Shown piece by piece: positions 7,588 through 15,361 of a stretch of 64,000 nt of DNA. The notes beneath the pieces were generated by a model that worked only from the letters and a program-made list of their open reading frames with translations, was not told the DNA's origin and did no database searches. Position numbers and translations under genes: made by a program. Position 1 is the first letter of the stretch. Every line of letters starts with the position of its first letter. Origin of the DNA: Micavibrio sp. (GTDB lineage: Bacteria; Pseudomonadota; Alphaproteobacteria; Micavibrionales; UBA2020); the NCBI GenBank assembly GCA_028283745.1, contig JAPWJZ010000008.1:186001-250000 (forward strand), written 5' to 3'.

Positions 7588-8490
7588 ATGAACTGGATTA
7601 CCAACTTCGTCCGTCCGAAAATCAAGGCGCTGATCGATTCCAAAAAAGACGTGCCCGACAACCTCTGGCAGAAATGCCCTGGTTGCGAATCCATGCTGCA
7701 CCACCAGGAACTGGTGAAGAACCTCAATGTTTGCCACCACTGCGGCTACCACCTGCGCATGAGCGTGGATGACCGCCTGAAAATGCTGTTCGACGACGGC
7801 CAGTACCAGGAAGCCGACCTGCCGAAACCGGTGCATGACCCCCTTAAATTCCGCGACCGCAAAAAATACGCCGACCGCCTCAAAGATGCGCAGACTGATA
7901 CCGGCCGCAAAGACGCGATCGTGGTGGCACAGGGCATGATGGGCGGCAAGACCGCCGTTATCGCCGCCTTCAACTTTGACTTCATGGGCGGCTCTATGGG
8001 CGCGGGCGTGGGCGACGGCCTTATTACCGGCGCGCGCCTTGCCGTTACCTTAAAGGCCCCGTTCATCGTCATTCCCGCTTCGGGCGGCGCGCGTATGCAG
8101 GAAGGCATGATTTCGCTGATGCAGATGCCGCGCTCCGTCATTGCGGTCGAGCAGGTGAAAGAAGCGGGCCTGCCGTATATTGTGCTGCTCACCGACCCGA
8201 CAACGGGCGGCGTTTCGGCATCCTTCGCCATGCTGGGCGACCTGCACATTGCCGAACCCGGCGCGCAGATCGGCTTTGCCGGTCGCCGCGTCATCCAGGA
8301 AACCATCCGCGCCTCGCTGCCGGAAGGCTTCCAGACGGCGGAATACCTGCTGCAGCACGGTATGGTTGACCTGGTCGTGCCGCGCGGCGAATTGCGCCAG
8401 AAGATGGTCAATATCATCCAGCTGCTCATGCAGCGCCGCACCGGCGACGCGGTGAAAGAATCCGGCCGCAAGCGTAACGGCGGCAAGTAA
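7588..8490 (+). CDS. accD: Acetyl-CoA carboxylase carboxyltransferase subunit beta
   Basis: This is the beta subunit of the carboxyltransferase half of acetyl-CoA carboxylase, which makes malonyl-CoA for fatty acid synthesis. The N-terminal zinc finger is intact (CPGC, then CHHC), and the crotonase-fold core includes SGGARMQEGMISLMQMPRS and the TDPTTGGVSASFAMLGD oxyanion region. It has 300 residues from the ATG at 7588; a TTG three codons upstream is less likely. folC follows after 34 bp, the usual accD-folC pairing. Confidence 0.97.
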   Translation: MNWITNFVRPKIKALIDSKKDVPDNLWQKCPGCESMLHHQELVKNLNVCHHCGYHLRMSVDDRLKMLFDDGQYQEADLPKPVHDPLKFRDRKKYADRLKDAQTDTGRKDAIVVAQGMMGGKTAVIAAFNFDFMGGSMGAGVGDGLITGARLAVTLKAPFIVIPASGGARMQEGMISLMQMPRSVIAVEQVKEAGLPYIVLLTDPTTGGVSASFAMLGDLHIAEPGAQIGFAGRRVIQETIRASLPEGFQTAEYLLQHGMVDLVVPRGELRQKMVNIIQLLMQRRTGDAVKESGRKRNGGK

Positions 8491-8524
8491 AAACCGCGCC
8501 GCGGTATGTAGTGGGGCAGTGCAG

Positions 8525-9883
8525 ATGCTCGATAAAAACACCGCTATCGCCGCAGAACCCGCGCTGGCAGACTGGACATTTTCGCCGGTTGCAGCGATTG
8601 AGCAGGCCATCAACGGCATTCGCCTGAAGCATGAACCCTTGATGCCAAACGGGCTTGACCGCCCCTTGCGCCTGCTGGCGAAGCTGGGCAACCCGCACCT
8701 TAAACTGCCGCCGGTTTTTCACGTGGCGGGCACCAACGGCAAGGGGTCGTCGCTCGCCTTCGTTCAGGCCATTCTGGAAGCGGGCGGGCACAGCGTCCAC
8801 AAATTCATCTCTCCCCATCTTGTGCGGTTTGAAGAGCGCATCATCATCGCGGGAAAAATGATAGACAGCGCCCTGCTGCTGGATTTGATTGCCGAATGCG
8901 ACCGCGCCGCCGCCGATGAACCGGTGTCGTTCTTTGAATTTTTCACCGCCCTTGCGCTGCTTGCCTATGCGCGCCATGCGGGGGATGCCGTGCTGCTGGA
9001 AACGGGGCTGGGCGGGCGGTTTGACGCCACCAACGTCATCCCCGCTTCTACAACGCTGCTGACGCGTATTTCGTATGACCACATGCGCCTGCTGGGCGAT
9101 ACGCTGCAGGCCATTGCCGAAAACAAGGCGGGCATTATTAAAGAATCCTGCCCCGTCATCGTCGCGCCGCAGACGGATAATGGCGTGGTTCGCCTGTTTG
9201 AAAGTGAAGCGCAGCAAAAGCACGCGCCGCTGTTCCTCGCCAACCGCGACTGGGCTGTGGAAGAAGGCGCGGATTATTTTGATTACACCGATAAAACGCA
9301 CAGCTTCCGCCTGCCGCTGCCGCGGTTGATTGGCAGCCACCAGGTCATCAACGCCGGCACCGCCATTGCCGCTGTCTCCAAAAGCCCTTTCGCGCATTTG
9401 CTGACACAGGAAATTTTAACCAGGGCCATGGCCCGCGTTGAATGGCAGGGCCGCATGCAGCGTCTTGAAAAAGGCACGCTGGCCGACCTGCTGCCGCCCG
9501 GCTGGGAACTATGGGTTGACGGCGCGCATAACGATTCCGGCGCGGAAGTGCTGGTGGCGCAGGCGGCGGCATGGGGTGCAGAAAAACCGCTGCACATCAT
9601 CACCGGCTTCAAACGCCGCAAGGAACCGGACAGTTTTTATGAAAGACTGTCGCATATTCCCGCCACCATTCAGGCCGTGGATGCCGCGATTGACGCACCC
9701 ATGGTGACCGCGGCGGAACTTTGCGAATATCTGGCATCAAAAGGCTTTTCCAAGGCATCCCCCGCGGCCAATCTGGAAAGCGCCATACAGTCTCTTACCT
9801 TCCAATTCAAGGCTCCACAGCGTATAATCATTACGGGCTCGCTCTATCTTGTCGGGCATGCCCTGAAGGTCAATAACGCTTAA
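8525..9883 (+). CDS. folC: Bifunctional folylpolyglutamate synthase / dihydrofolate synthase
   Basis: The enzyme adds glutamate to dihydropteroate and to tetrahydrofolates. The Mur-ligase-type ATP site is visible as VAGTNGKGSSLAFVQAIL (about residues 68-85), with SPHLVRFEERI following, the ETGLGGRFDATNV block, and DGAHNDSGAEVL in the C-terminal domain. About 452 residues is normal. I chose the ATG at 8525 because the weak ribosome site (TGGGG at about 8512) is better spaced to it than to the in-frame GTG at 8519. Confidence 0.94.
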   Translation: MLDKNTAIAAEPALADWTFSPVAAIEQAINGIRLKHEPLMPNGLDRPLRLLAKLGNPHLKLPPVFHVAGTNGKGSSLAFVQAILEAGGHSVHKFISPHLVRFEERIIIAGKMIDSALLLDLIAECDRAAADEPVSFFEFFTALALLAYARHAGDAVLLETGLGGRFDATNVIPASTTLLTRISYDHMRLLGDTLQAIAENKAGIIKESCPVIVAPQTDNGVVRLFESEAQQKHAPLFLANRDWAVEEGADYFDYTDKTHSFRLPLPRLIGSHQVINAGTAIAAVSKSPFAHLLTQEILTRAMARVEWQGRMQRLEKGTLADLLPPGWELWVDGAHNDSGAEVLVAQAAAWGAEKPLHIITGFKRRKEPDSFYERLSHIPATIQAVDAAIDAPMVTAAELCEYLASKGFSKASPAANLESAIQSLTFQFKAPQRIIITGSLYLVGHALKVNNA

Positions 9884-9899
9884 AGGAACCGCTGCCGCC

Positions 9900-10385
9900 G
9901 TGGGCATTACCCGCAAAGCACCGCCCGAGCCGAACAAGACCGTGCTGCATGGCACGGCCGTGCTGCTGCATGCGGGCGAGCTTCATTCGGGCGCGGTCTT
10001 TATTCGCGGCCTGTCCGGCGCCGGCAAGTCAGACCTTGCGCTCCGCCTGATCGATGCCGGCGCGCAGCTGATTTGCGACGACCAGGTTTTGTTCGAACAG
10101 CGCAATGGCAAAATTTACGCCGACAGCATTGATACCATCCGCGGCCTGCTTGAAGTGCGCGGCGTGGGGTTGATGCGCTTTGCCGCCGCCCCGCCGTCCC
10201 GCCTGCACCTGGTGGTTGACCTTGTGCGCCGCGAAGACGTGCCGCGCCTGCCGGATGTGGAGACGATTGATATTCTGGGGGCCGCCATTCCGCGCGTGCG
10301 CCTGCACGCCTTTGACATGTCCACCCCCGTTAAAATCCGCAAAAAGCTGGAAGCCCTGCGCCAGCCCGAACTGATGGTGGACTAA
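9900..10385 (+). CDS. hprK: HPr kinase/phosphorylase, short alphaproteobacterial form
   Basis: The 161-residue product is the catalytic domain only; the N-terminal domain of the Firmicute enzyme is absent, as is usual in Alphaproteobacteria. The Walker A loop GLSGAGKSDLALRLI is intact (about 40-54), followed by LICDDQ and the HprK signature in GLLEVRGVGLM. It should phosphorylate Ser48 of the HPr encoded 1.4 kb downstream. The start is GTG at 9900, with AAAGGA at about 9882 ahead of it. rapZ begins 4 bp after its stop, so the run hprK-rapZ-EIIA-ptsH-ptsI is very likely one operon. Confidence 0.93.
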   Translation: MGITRKAPPEPNKTVLHGTAVLLHAGELHSGAVFIRGLSGAGKSDLALRLIDAGAQLICDDQVLFEQRNGKIYADSIDTIRGLLEVRGVGLMRFAAAPPSRLHLVVDLVRREDVPRLPDVETIDILGAAIPRVRLHAFDMSTPVKIRKKLEALRQPELMVD

Positions 10386-10389
10386 ACGC

Positions 10390-11358
10390 ATGGCCAAAAA
10401 ACCGCCCGTAAAAAAAACCGCCCGCAAGGTGCCGCAGCGTAAAGTGCTGCTGGTGACGGGTCTATCCGGCGCGGGCCTTTCAACCGCGCTGAAGGCGCTG
10501 GAAGACCTTGGCTATCAGGCGGTGGATAACCTGCCGCTGGCGCTGGTCGATGCGCTGCTGGCCCGCACCGAAGGCCGCGGCAAGCCCGTCGCCATTGGCA
10601 TTGACAGCCGCACGTGGGATTTCAGCGGCCCGAAAATCCTAAAGAAAATCGCCGCGCTGAAAGTGCAAAGAAACCTTGATGCCGCGCTGGTCTTCGTCAA
10701 CTGCGATGACCAGATTTTGCAGCAGCGCTATACCGAAACGCGCCGCGTCCATCCCCTCGCCATCGACCGCCCGATTGCGGACGGCGTACAGCGCGAGAGG
10801 CAGATGATGCAGCCTATCCGCAAGGCTGCCGACCACGTGATCGACACCAGCGACATTAAGGCGCATGACCTGCGCCGCCTTGTCGCGGGGCTGTTCCACC
10901 TTGATGATGACCGCGGGCTTTTTGTCGCCGTGACCTCTTTCGGGTTTCGCAACGGCGTGCCGCGCGAAGCCGACCTTGTTTTCGATGTCCGCTTCCTGGA
11001 TAACCCGCATTGGGACCCGAAGCTGCGCCCGCTGTCCGGCCTTGATGCGCCGGTGGTGAAGAAAATTGAAAGCGATCCCGAATTTACGCCGTTCTTCAAA
11101 AACGTCACCGGCCTGCTGGCGCACCTATTGCCACGCTACGACCGCGAAGGCAAGCATTACCTGACCGTTGCCGTGGGCTGCACCGGTGGCCGCCACCGGT
11201 CGGTCTATACGGCTGAAAAAATTTACGTCTGGCTGAACCGCATGAATATCAGCGCGGGCGTGCGCCACCGCGACCTTGACAAATGGGCGGCGCAGCAACA
11301 ATTGAAGATGGTCCCCGAAGACCGGCACATAAAGAACACAAAAAGGAGATCAGCATGA
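10390..11358 (+). CDS. rapZ: RapZ/YvcJ-family nucleotide-binding protein with altered P-loop
   Basis: RapZ proteins (322 residues here) bind nucleotides and small RNAs or metabolites and in enterobacteria direct RNase E to GlmZ. Landmarks are VTGLSGAGLSTALKALEDLG (residues 22-41), YQAVDNLPL, RRVHPL, VTSFGFRNGVP, VFDVRFLDNPHW, and the C-terminal GCTGGRHRSVYTAE. The Walker A lysine is replaced by Leu30 (G-x-x-G-x-G-L-S), so canonical phosphate binding may be lost. It sits between hprK and the EIIA gene and overlaps the latter by 4 bp. Confidence 0.93.
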   Translation: MAKKPPVKKTARKVPQRKVLLVTGLSGAGLSTALKALEDLGYQAVDNLPLALVDALLARTEGRGKPVAIGIDSRTWDFSGPKILKKIAALKVQRNLDAALVFVNCDDQILQQRYTETRRVHPLAIDRPIADGVQRERQMMQPIRKAADHVIDTSDIKAHDLRRLVAGLFHLDDDRGLFVAVTSFGFRNGVPREADLVFDVRFLDNPHWDPKLRPLSGLDAPVVKKIESDPEFTPFFKNVTGLLAHLLPRYDREGKHYLTVAVGCTGGRHRSVYTAEKIYVWLNRMNISAGVRHRDLDKWAAQQQLKMVPEDRHIKNTKRRSA

Positions 11359-11804
11359 CAGCAGACAGCCCGAAACCCGCGGCCGCAAAAGGCGATGGCA
11401 ACATCATCGGCCTTGTCATCGTGACGCATGGGCGGCTGGCGGAAGAATTTGTTTCGGTCATGGAACATATTGTCGGCCCGCAAAAGCAAATCGCGGCCGT
11501 CTGCATGGCGCCCGATGATGATCTGGAAGCAAAACGCGCCGAAATCATCCAGAAGTCGAAAGATGTGGATAGCGGCAAGGGCGTGCTTATTTTGACAGAC
11601 ATGTTTGGCGGCACCCCGTCAAACCTGGCCATTTCCGTGACGCAGGACAAAAAGATCGAGGCCCTTGCCGGCATCAACCTGCCCATGCTTATCAAGCTTG
11701 CTTCCGCCCGCCAGACGGAAACACTGTCGCAGGCCGCCCTTTCGGGCCAGGAAGCGGGCCGTAAATACATCAACGCCGCATCGGCGTTGCTGCAAACGGG
11801 TTAA
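11355..11804 (+). CDS. PTS EIIA component, mannose (EIIA-Man) type
   Basis: The 149-residue product is a lone EIIA-Man domain. The phospho-accepting residue is His25 in IGLVIVTHGRLAEEF, and GVLILTDMFGGTPSNLAI matches the family core. No EIIB or EIIC gene is present in the window, so this is most likely a regulatory PTS relay and not a sugar transporter, as in many Alphaproteobacteria. The start ATG at 11355 has an AAAAGGAG ribosome site and overlaps the rapZ stop; an in-frame upstream start at 11283 lies inside rapZ and is not likely. Confidence 0.93.
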   Translation: MTADSPKPAAAKGDGNIIGLVIVTHGRLAEEFVSVMEHIVGPQKQIAAVCMAPDDDLEAKRAEIIQKSKDVDSGKGVLILTDMFGGTPSNLAISVTQDKKIEALAGINLPMLIKLASARQTETLSQAALSGQEAGRKYINAASALLQTG

Positions 11805-11809
11805 GCCGC

Positions 11810-12085
11810 ATGTCCGCGCATACGAAAATTGTACAGGTCACCAACCGCCGCGGCCTTCACGCAAGGGCGGCCGCCAAGTTCGTGAAGCTGGTGGAGTCGC
11901 ACCGCGCCGACATCACCGTGACCAAGGATGAAACCACCGTCGGCGGCGCGTCCATCATGGGCCTTCTCATGCTGTCGGCCAGCCAGAATACCTCCATCAC
12001 TATCGCCGCCAGCGGCGAGGGGGCGGAACAGGCGCTGCTGGAGCTTGTCGCCCTTGTCGAGCAACGCTTCGGCGAGGATTGCTGA
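11810..12085 (+). CDS. ptsH: Phosphocarrier protein HPr
   Basis: HPr carries phosphate from enzyme I to EIIA. The 91-residue product has the active-site histidine at His17 (NRRGLHARAA) and the regulatory serine at Ser48 (GASIMGLLML), the target of HPr kinase. Both residues are intact, so both phosphorylations should be possible. It lies 5 bp after the EIIA stop and its end overlaps or abuts the ptsI start region. Confidence 0.95.
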   Translation: MSAHTKIVQVTNRRGLHARAAAKFVKLVESHRADITVTKDETTVGGASIMGLLMLSASQNTSITIAASGEGAEQALLELVALVEQRFGEDC

Positions 12086-12087
12086 GC

Positions 12088-13857
12088 GTGACAACAGGGG
12101 GTGCCGGCGCGGGGAATACAGGGGTGGAGCGTATTTTTACCGGCCTTGGCGTTTCCTCGGGCATTGCCATCGGCCCCGCCTATATCGTCCAGCTTGACCG
12201 CCCCAAGGCCCCCGTTTTCAGCATTACGGATGTAGAGGGGGAGCAAGCCCGCTTTGCCGCTGCGGTCGATGAAGTGCGCATTGACCTTGAAGCCCTGAAA
12301 GACAGTGCCGCCGCCCTGCCGGATACGGCGGCGGAGGAAATTACGCTGCTGCTGGAAGCGCATTTAGCCATGATTTCCGGCTCCCGCCTTATTCGCTTTG
12401 CGTTGAAAAAAATTGCCGATGACAAGTGTAACGCCGAAGCCGCGCTGGACCACGCCGTTCGCGATATCGCCGACCAGTTTCGCGCCCTGAAAGACAATTA
12501 TATCGCCGCCCGCATTGACGATGTGGAGGCGGTCGGCAACCGCCTGATGCGCGCGCTGTTAAAGCTGCCCTATATGGCGCTCGATTCCGTGCCCGTCGGC
12601 GGCATCGTGCTGGCGAAGGAAATTTCACCGGCAGATACCGCCTTGCTTGACCCGCGCCGCTTCATTGGCCTTGGCACCGTGCATGGTGGCGCTGCCGGGC
12701 ATACCGCCATTATGGCGCGCAGCCTTGGCCTGCCTGCCGTGCTGGGGCTTGACCCCGCCGCGCTGGAAGGCCACCAGGGCGAAATGCTGATTGTGGATGG
12801 CACGGGCGGGCGCATCATCCTCAACCCCGCGGCTGAAACCCTGCGTGATTATGAAGCGCGGCGGACGGCAGCCGAAGCCGCCAGAACCGCGCTTGCAAAG
12901 CTGGCCACCGCGCCCGCCGTCACGACCGACGGCACCGAAGTTATTTTGCGGGCCAACCTTGAAATTCCACGGGAGGTGGATGCTATTCTGGCCGCCGGCG
13001 GGCAGGGCATCGGCCTGTTCCGCACCGAATTTTTGTACATGAACCGCGCCACGCTGCCGACGGAAGACGAGCAGTTTGAAGCCATGGCCGGTGTTGTGCG
13101 CGCCATGCAGGGCGCGCCCGTGACTTTCCGCACGCTTGATATTGGCGGCGACAAGCTTGCAAAATCCGTCGGTGAATATTTGGGCGAGTCGGTGAACCCC
13201 GCCCTTGGCCTTCGCGCCATCCGGCTGTCGCTGAAGGAACCGCACCTGCTGCGGGCGCAAATGCGCGCCATTTTACGGGCGGGTGCGCTTGGCCCCATCC
13301 GCATCCTGCTGCCCATGGTGACAACGGCGGATGAAGTGGAGCAATCCCGCAAAATTATGCGTGAAAGCTATAAAGAACTGCAAAAGCAGGGCGTGCAGGT
13401 GCCGCCGCAACTGCCGCCGCTTGGCACCATGATTGAAATTCCGGCAGCCGCTTTGTCGGCCGACAGCCTTGCCGCGGTATCAGATTTTTTCGCACTGGGC
13501 ACCAACGACCTTATTCAATATACCGTCGCGATTGACAGGGGGGATGACCAGGTGGCGGCGCTGTATAACCCCCTGAACCCCGCCGTGCTGCGCCTTATTG
13601 AATTCACCATCGAAGCCGCAAGGCGTACGGGCATTCCCATTTGCATCTGTGGTGAAATGGGGGCGGACCCGCGCTATACGCCGCTGCTGCTGGGCCTTGG
13701 CATCCGCGAATTTTCCATGGGCTTTTCAAGCCTGCTGCGCGTGAAGGAACGCATCCGCCAGCTGTCCCTGACTGGTGCGGAAGAACACGCGGCCGAGGTC
13801 ATGAACCAGTATGAACCCCAGCGCATCACCGACCTGGTCCACCGCTACACGCCCTAA
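12088..13857 (+). CDS. ptsI: Phosphoenolpyruvate-protein phosphotransferase (enzyme I)
   Basis: Enzyme I transfers phosphate from PEP to HPr. The domains are an N-terminal HPr-binding/phosphohistidine part with GGAAGHTAIMAR (His205), then a C-terminal PEP-binding TIM barrel with GIGLFRTEFLYM, FRTLDIGGDK, MIEIPAA, FFALGTNDLIQYT and the catalytic-Cys loop CICGEMG. There is no N-terminal GAF domain, so it is PtsI-like and not PtsP. I chose GTG at 12088 (GGCGAGGA about 9 bp ahead); TTG at 12079 and GTG at 12124 are alternatives. Confidence 0.93.
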   Translation: MTTGGAGAGNTGVERIFTGLGVSSGIAIGPAYIVQLDRPKAPVFSITDVEGEQARFAAAVDEVRIDLEALKDSAAALPDTAAEEITLLLEAHLAMISGSRLIRFALKKIADDKCNAEAALDHAVRDIADQFRALKDNYIAARIDDVEAVGNRLMRALLKLPYMALDSVPVGGIVLAKEISPADTALLDPRRFIGLGTVHGGAAGHTAIMARSLGLPAVLGLDPAALEGHQGEMLIVDGTGGRIILNPAAETLRDYEARRTAAEAARTALAKLATAPAVTTDGTEVILRANLEIPREVDAILAAGGQGIGLFRTEFLYMNRATLPTEDEQFEAMAGVVRAMQGAPVTFRTLDIGGDKLAKSVGEYLGESVNPALGLRAIRLSLKEPHLLRAQMRAILRAGALGPIRILLPMVTTADEVEQSRKIMRESYKELQKQGVQVPPQLPPLGTMIEIPAAALSADSLAAVSDFFALGTNDLIQYTVAIDRGDDQVAALYNPLNPAVLRLIEFTIEAARRTGIPICICGEMGADPRYTPLLLGLGIREFSMGFSSLLRVKERIRQLSLTGAEEHAAEVMNQYEPQRITDLVHRYTP

Positions 13858-13977
13858 TTTTATTATAAATCAGGGGCTTAATTTGTTCATTTGGCGGGTG
13901 TTTTCTAGTGTGCATTTGCCTTGTTTTACCCTATTTTAAGGGCATTGAATTTCAACGCTGACCAGCAGGAGTGGGCA

Positions 13978-15291
13978 ATGGCCGTCGCACAAGCAAAAAT
14001 CGAAACCGGTGATTTCAAAGTCAAGGACATGTCGCTCGCCGAATGGGGCCGCAAGGAAATCGCCATCGCCGAAACCGAAATGCCGGGCCTGATGGCCCTG
14101 CGCGCCGAATACAAAGGCAAATCGCCCTTGAAGGGCGCGCGCATTGTCGGCTGCCTGCACATGACCATCCAGACCGCCGTGCTGATCGAAACACTGACCG
14201 ACCTTGGCGCATCCGTCCGCTGGTCGTCCTGCAACATTTTCTCGACGCAGGACCAAGCTGCTGCCGCGATTGCCGCAACCGGCACCCCCGTGTTTGCCTG
14301 GAAAGGCATGAACGAAGAAGAATTCTGGTGGTGCATCGAGCAAACGCTGCGCGGCCCGAACGGCTGGACACCCAACATGATCCTCGATGACGGCGGCGAC
14401 GTCACGCAGATCATGCACGAAAAATACCCCGACATGCTGAAAGACGTGAAAGGCATTTCCGAAGAAACCACCACGGGCGTGCACCGCCTGTACGAAATGG
14501 CGAAGAAGGGCCTGCTGAAGGTTCCCGCCATTAACGTCAACGACAGCGTCACCAAATCGAAATTCGACAACCTTTACGGCTGCCGCGAATCCCTCGTCGA
14601 CGGCATCAAGCGCGCGACCGACGTGATGGTGGCGGGCAAGGTTGCTGTCGTCTGCGGTTACGGCGATGTGGGCAAGGGTTCGGCAGCGTCGCTGCGGAGC
14701 CAGGGCGCGCGCGTGCTGGTCACGGAAATTGACCCCATCTGCGCCCTGCAGGCCGCAATGGAAGGCTACCAGGTCACCACCATGGATGACGCCGCAAAAC
14801 AGGGCGACATTTTTGTGACCGCAACCGGCAACGTCGATGTCATCACGCTGGACCACATGCGCCAGATGAAAGACCGCGCCATTGTCTGCAACATCGGTCA
14901 CTTTGACTCGGAAATTCAAATCGCCACACTTTCCAACTACAAGTGGGAAGAAGTGAAACCGCAGGTGGATGAAGTGATCTTCCCCGACGGCAAGCGCCTC
15001 ATCGTCCTTGCCAAGGGCCGTCTTGTGAACCTTGGCTGTGCCACCGGCCACCCCAGCTTCGTCATGAGCACGTCCTTCACCAACCAGGTGCTGGCGCAGC
15101 TGGAACTGTGGAGCAACCACAAGTCCTACGAAAACAAGGTCTACGTGCTGCCGAAGCACCTCGATGAAAAAGTCGCCAGCCTGCACCTTGAAAAGCTCGG
15201 CGTGAAGCTGACGAAGCTTACGGAAAAGCAGGCGGAGTATCTGGGCATTGAAGACCAGGGCCCCTACAAGCCGGCGCATTACCGCTACTAA
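13978..15291 (+). CDS. ahcY: Adenosylhomocysteinase
   Basis: The enzyme hydrolyses S-adenosylhomocysteine to adenosine and homocysteine and so sustains methylation. The 437-residue protein has the NAD-binding loop [18 protein letters not shown], the substrate region [25 protein letters not shown], and the conserved C-terminus KPAHYRY. The start ATG at 13978 follows CAGCAGGAG; an in-frame ATG at 13921 would add 19 non-conserved residues. The 120-bp upstream gap shows no SAH-riboswitch that I can recognise. A strong terminator lies just after the stop. Confidence 0.97.
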   Translation: MAVAQAKIETGDFKVKDMSLAEWGRKEIAIAETEMPGLMALRAEYKGKSPLKGARIVGCLHMTIQTAVLIETLTDLGASVRWSSCNIFSTQDQAAAAIAATGTPVFAWKGMNEEEFWWCIEQTLRGPNGWTPNMILDDGGDVTQIMHEKYPDMLKDVKGISEETTTGVHRLYEMAKKGLLKVPAINVNDSVTKSKFDNLYGCRESLVDGIKRATDVMVAGKVAVVCGYGDVGKGSAASLRSQGARVLVTEIDPICALQAAMEGYQVTTMDDAAKQGDIFVTATGNVDVITLDHMRQMKDRAIVCNIGHFDSEIQIATLSNYKWEEVKPQVDEVIFPDGKRLIVLAKGRLVNLGCATGHPSFVMSTSFTNQVLAQLELWSNHKSYENKVYVLPKHLDEKVASLHLEKLGVKLTKLTEKQAEYLGIEDQGPYKPAHYRY

Positions 15292-15314
15292 AAATCTATT
15301 TTTTGCCTGTTATC

Positions 15315-15350
15315 AAACGCTTCCCTTGTTTTGCGCAAGGGAAGCGTTTT
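15315..15350 (+). terminator. Rho-independent terminator after ahcY
   Basis: A perfect 14-bp stem (AAACGCTTCCCTTG with its complement) around a 7-base loop is followed by a T run. It ends only 12 bp before the kinase start codon, so the kinase gene is either partly uncoupled from ahcY or reads through. Confidence 0.85.
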
Positions 15351-15361
15351 AACATGCAGGG

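Noticed and set aside
13858..13977. SAH- or SAM-type riboswitch ahead of ahcY
   Set aside because: No segment matches the conserved cores I know, and the 120-bp gap lacks the needed stems.
13936..15279. 447-codon open frame antisense to ahcY
   Set aside because: A shadow of a highly expressed, GC-biased gene; no start signal or homology.
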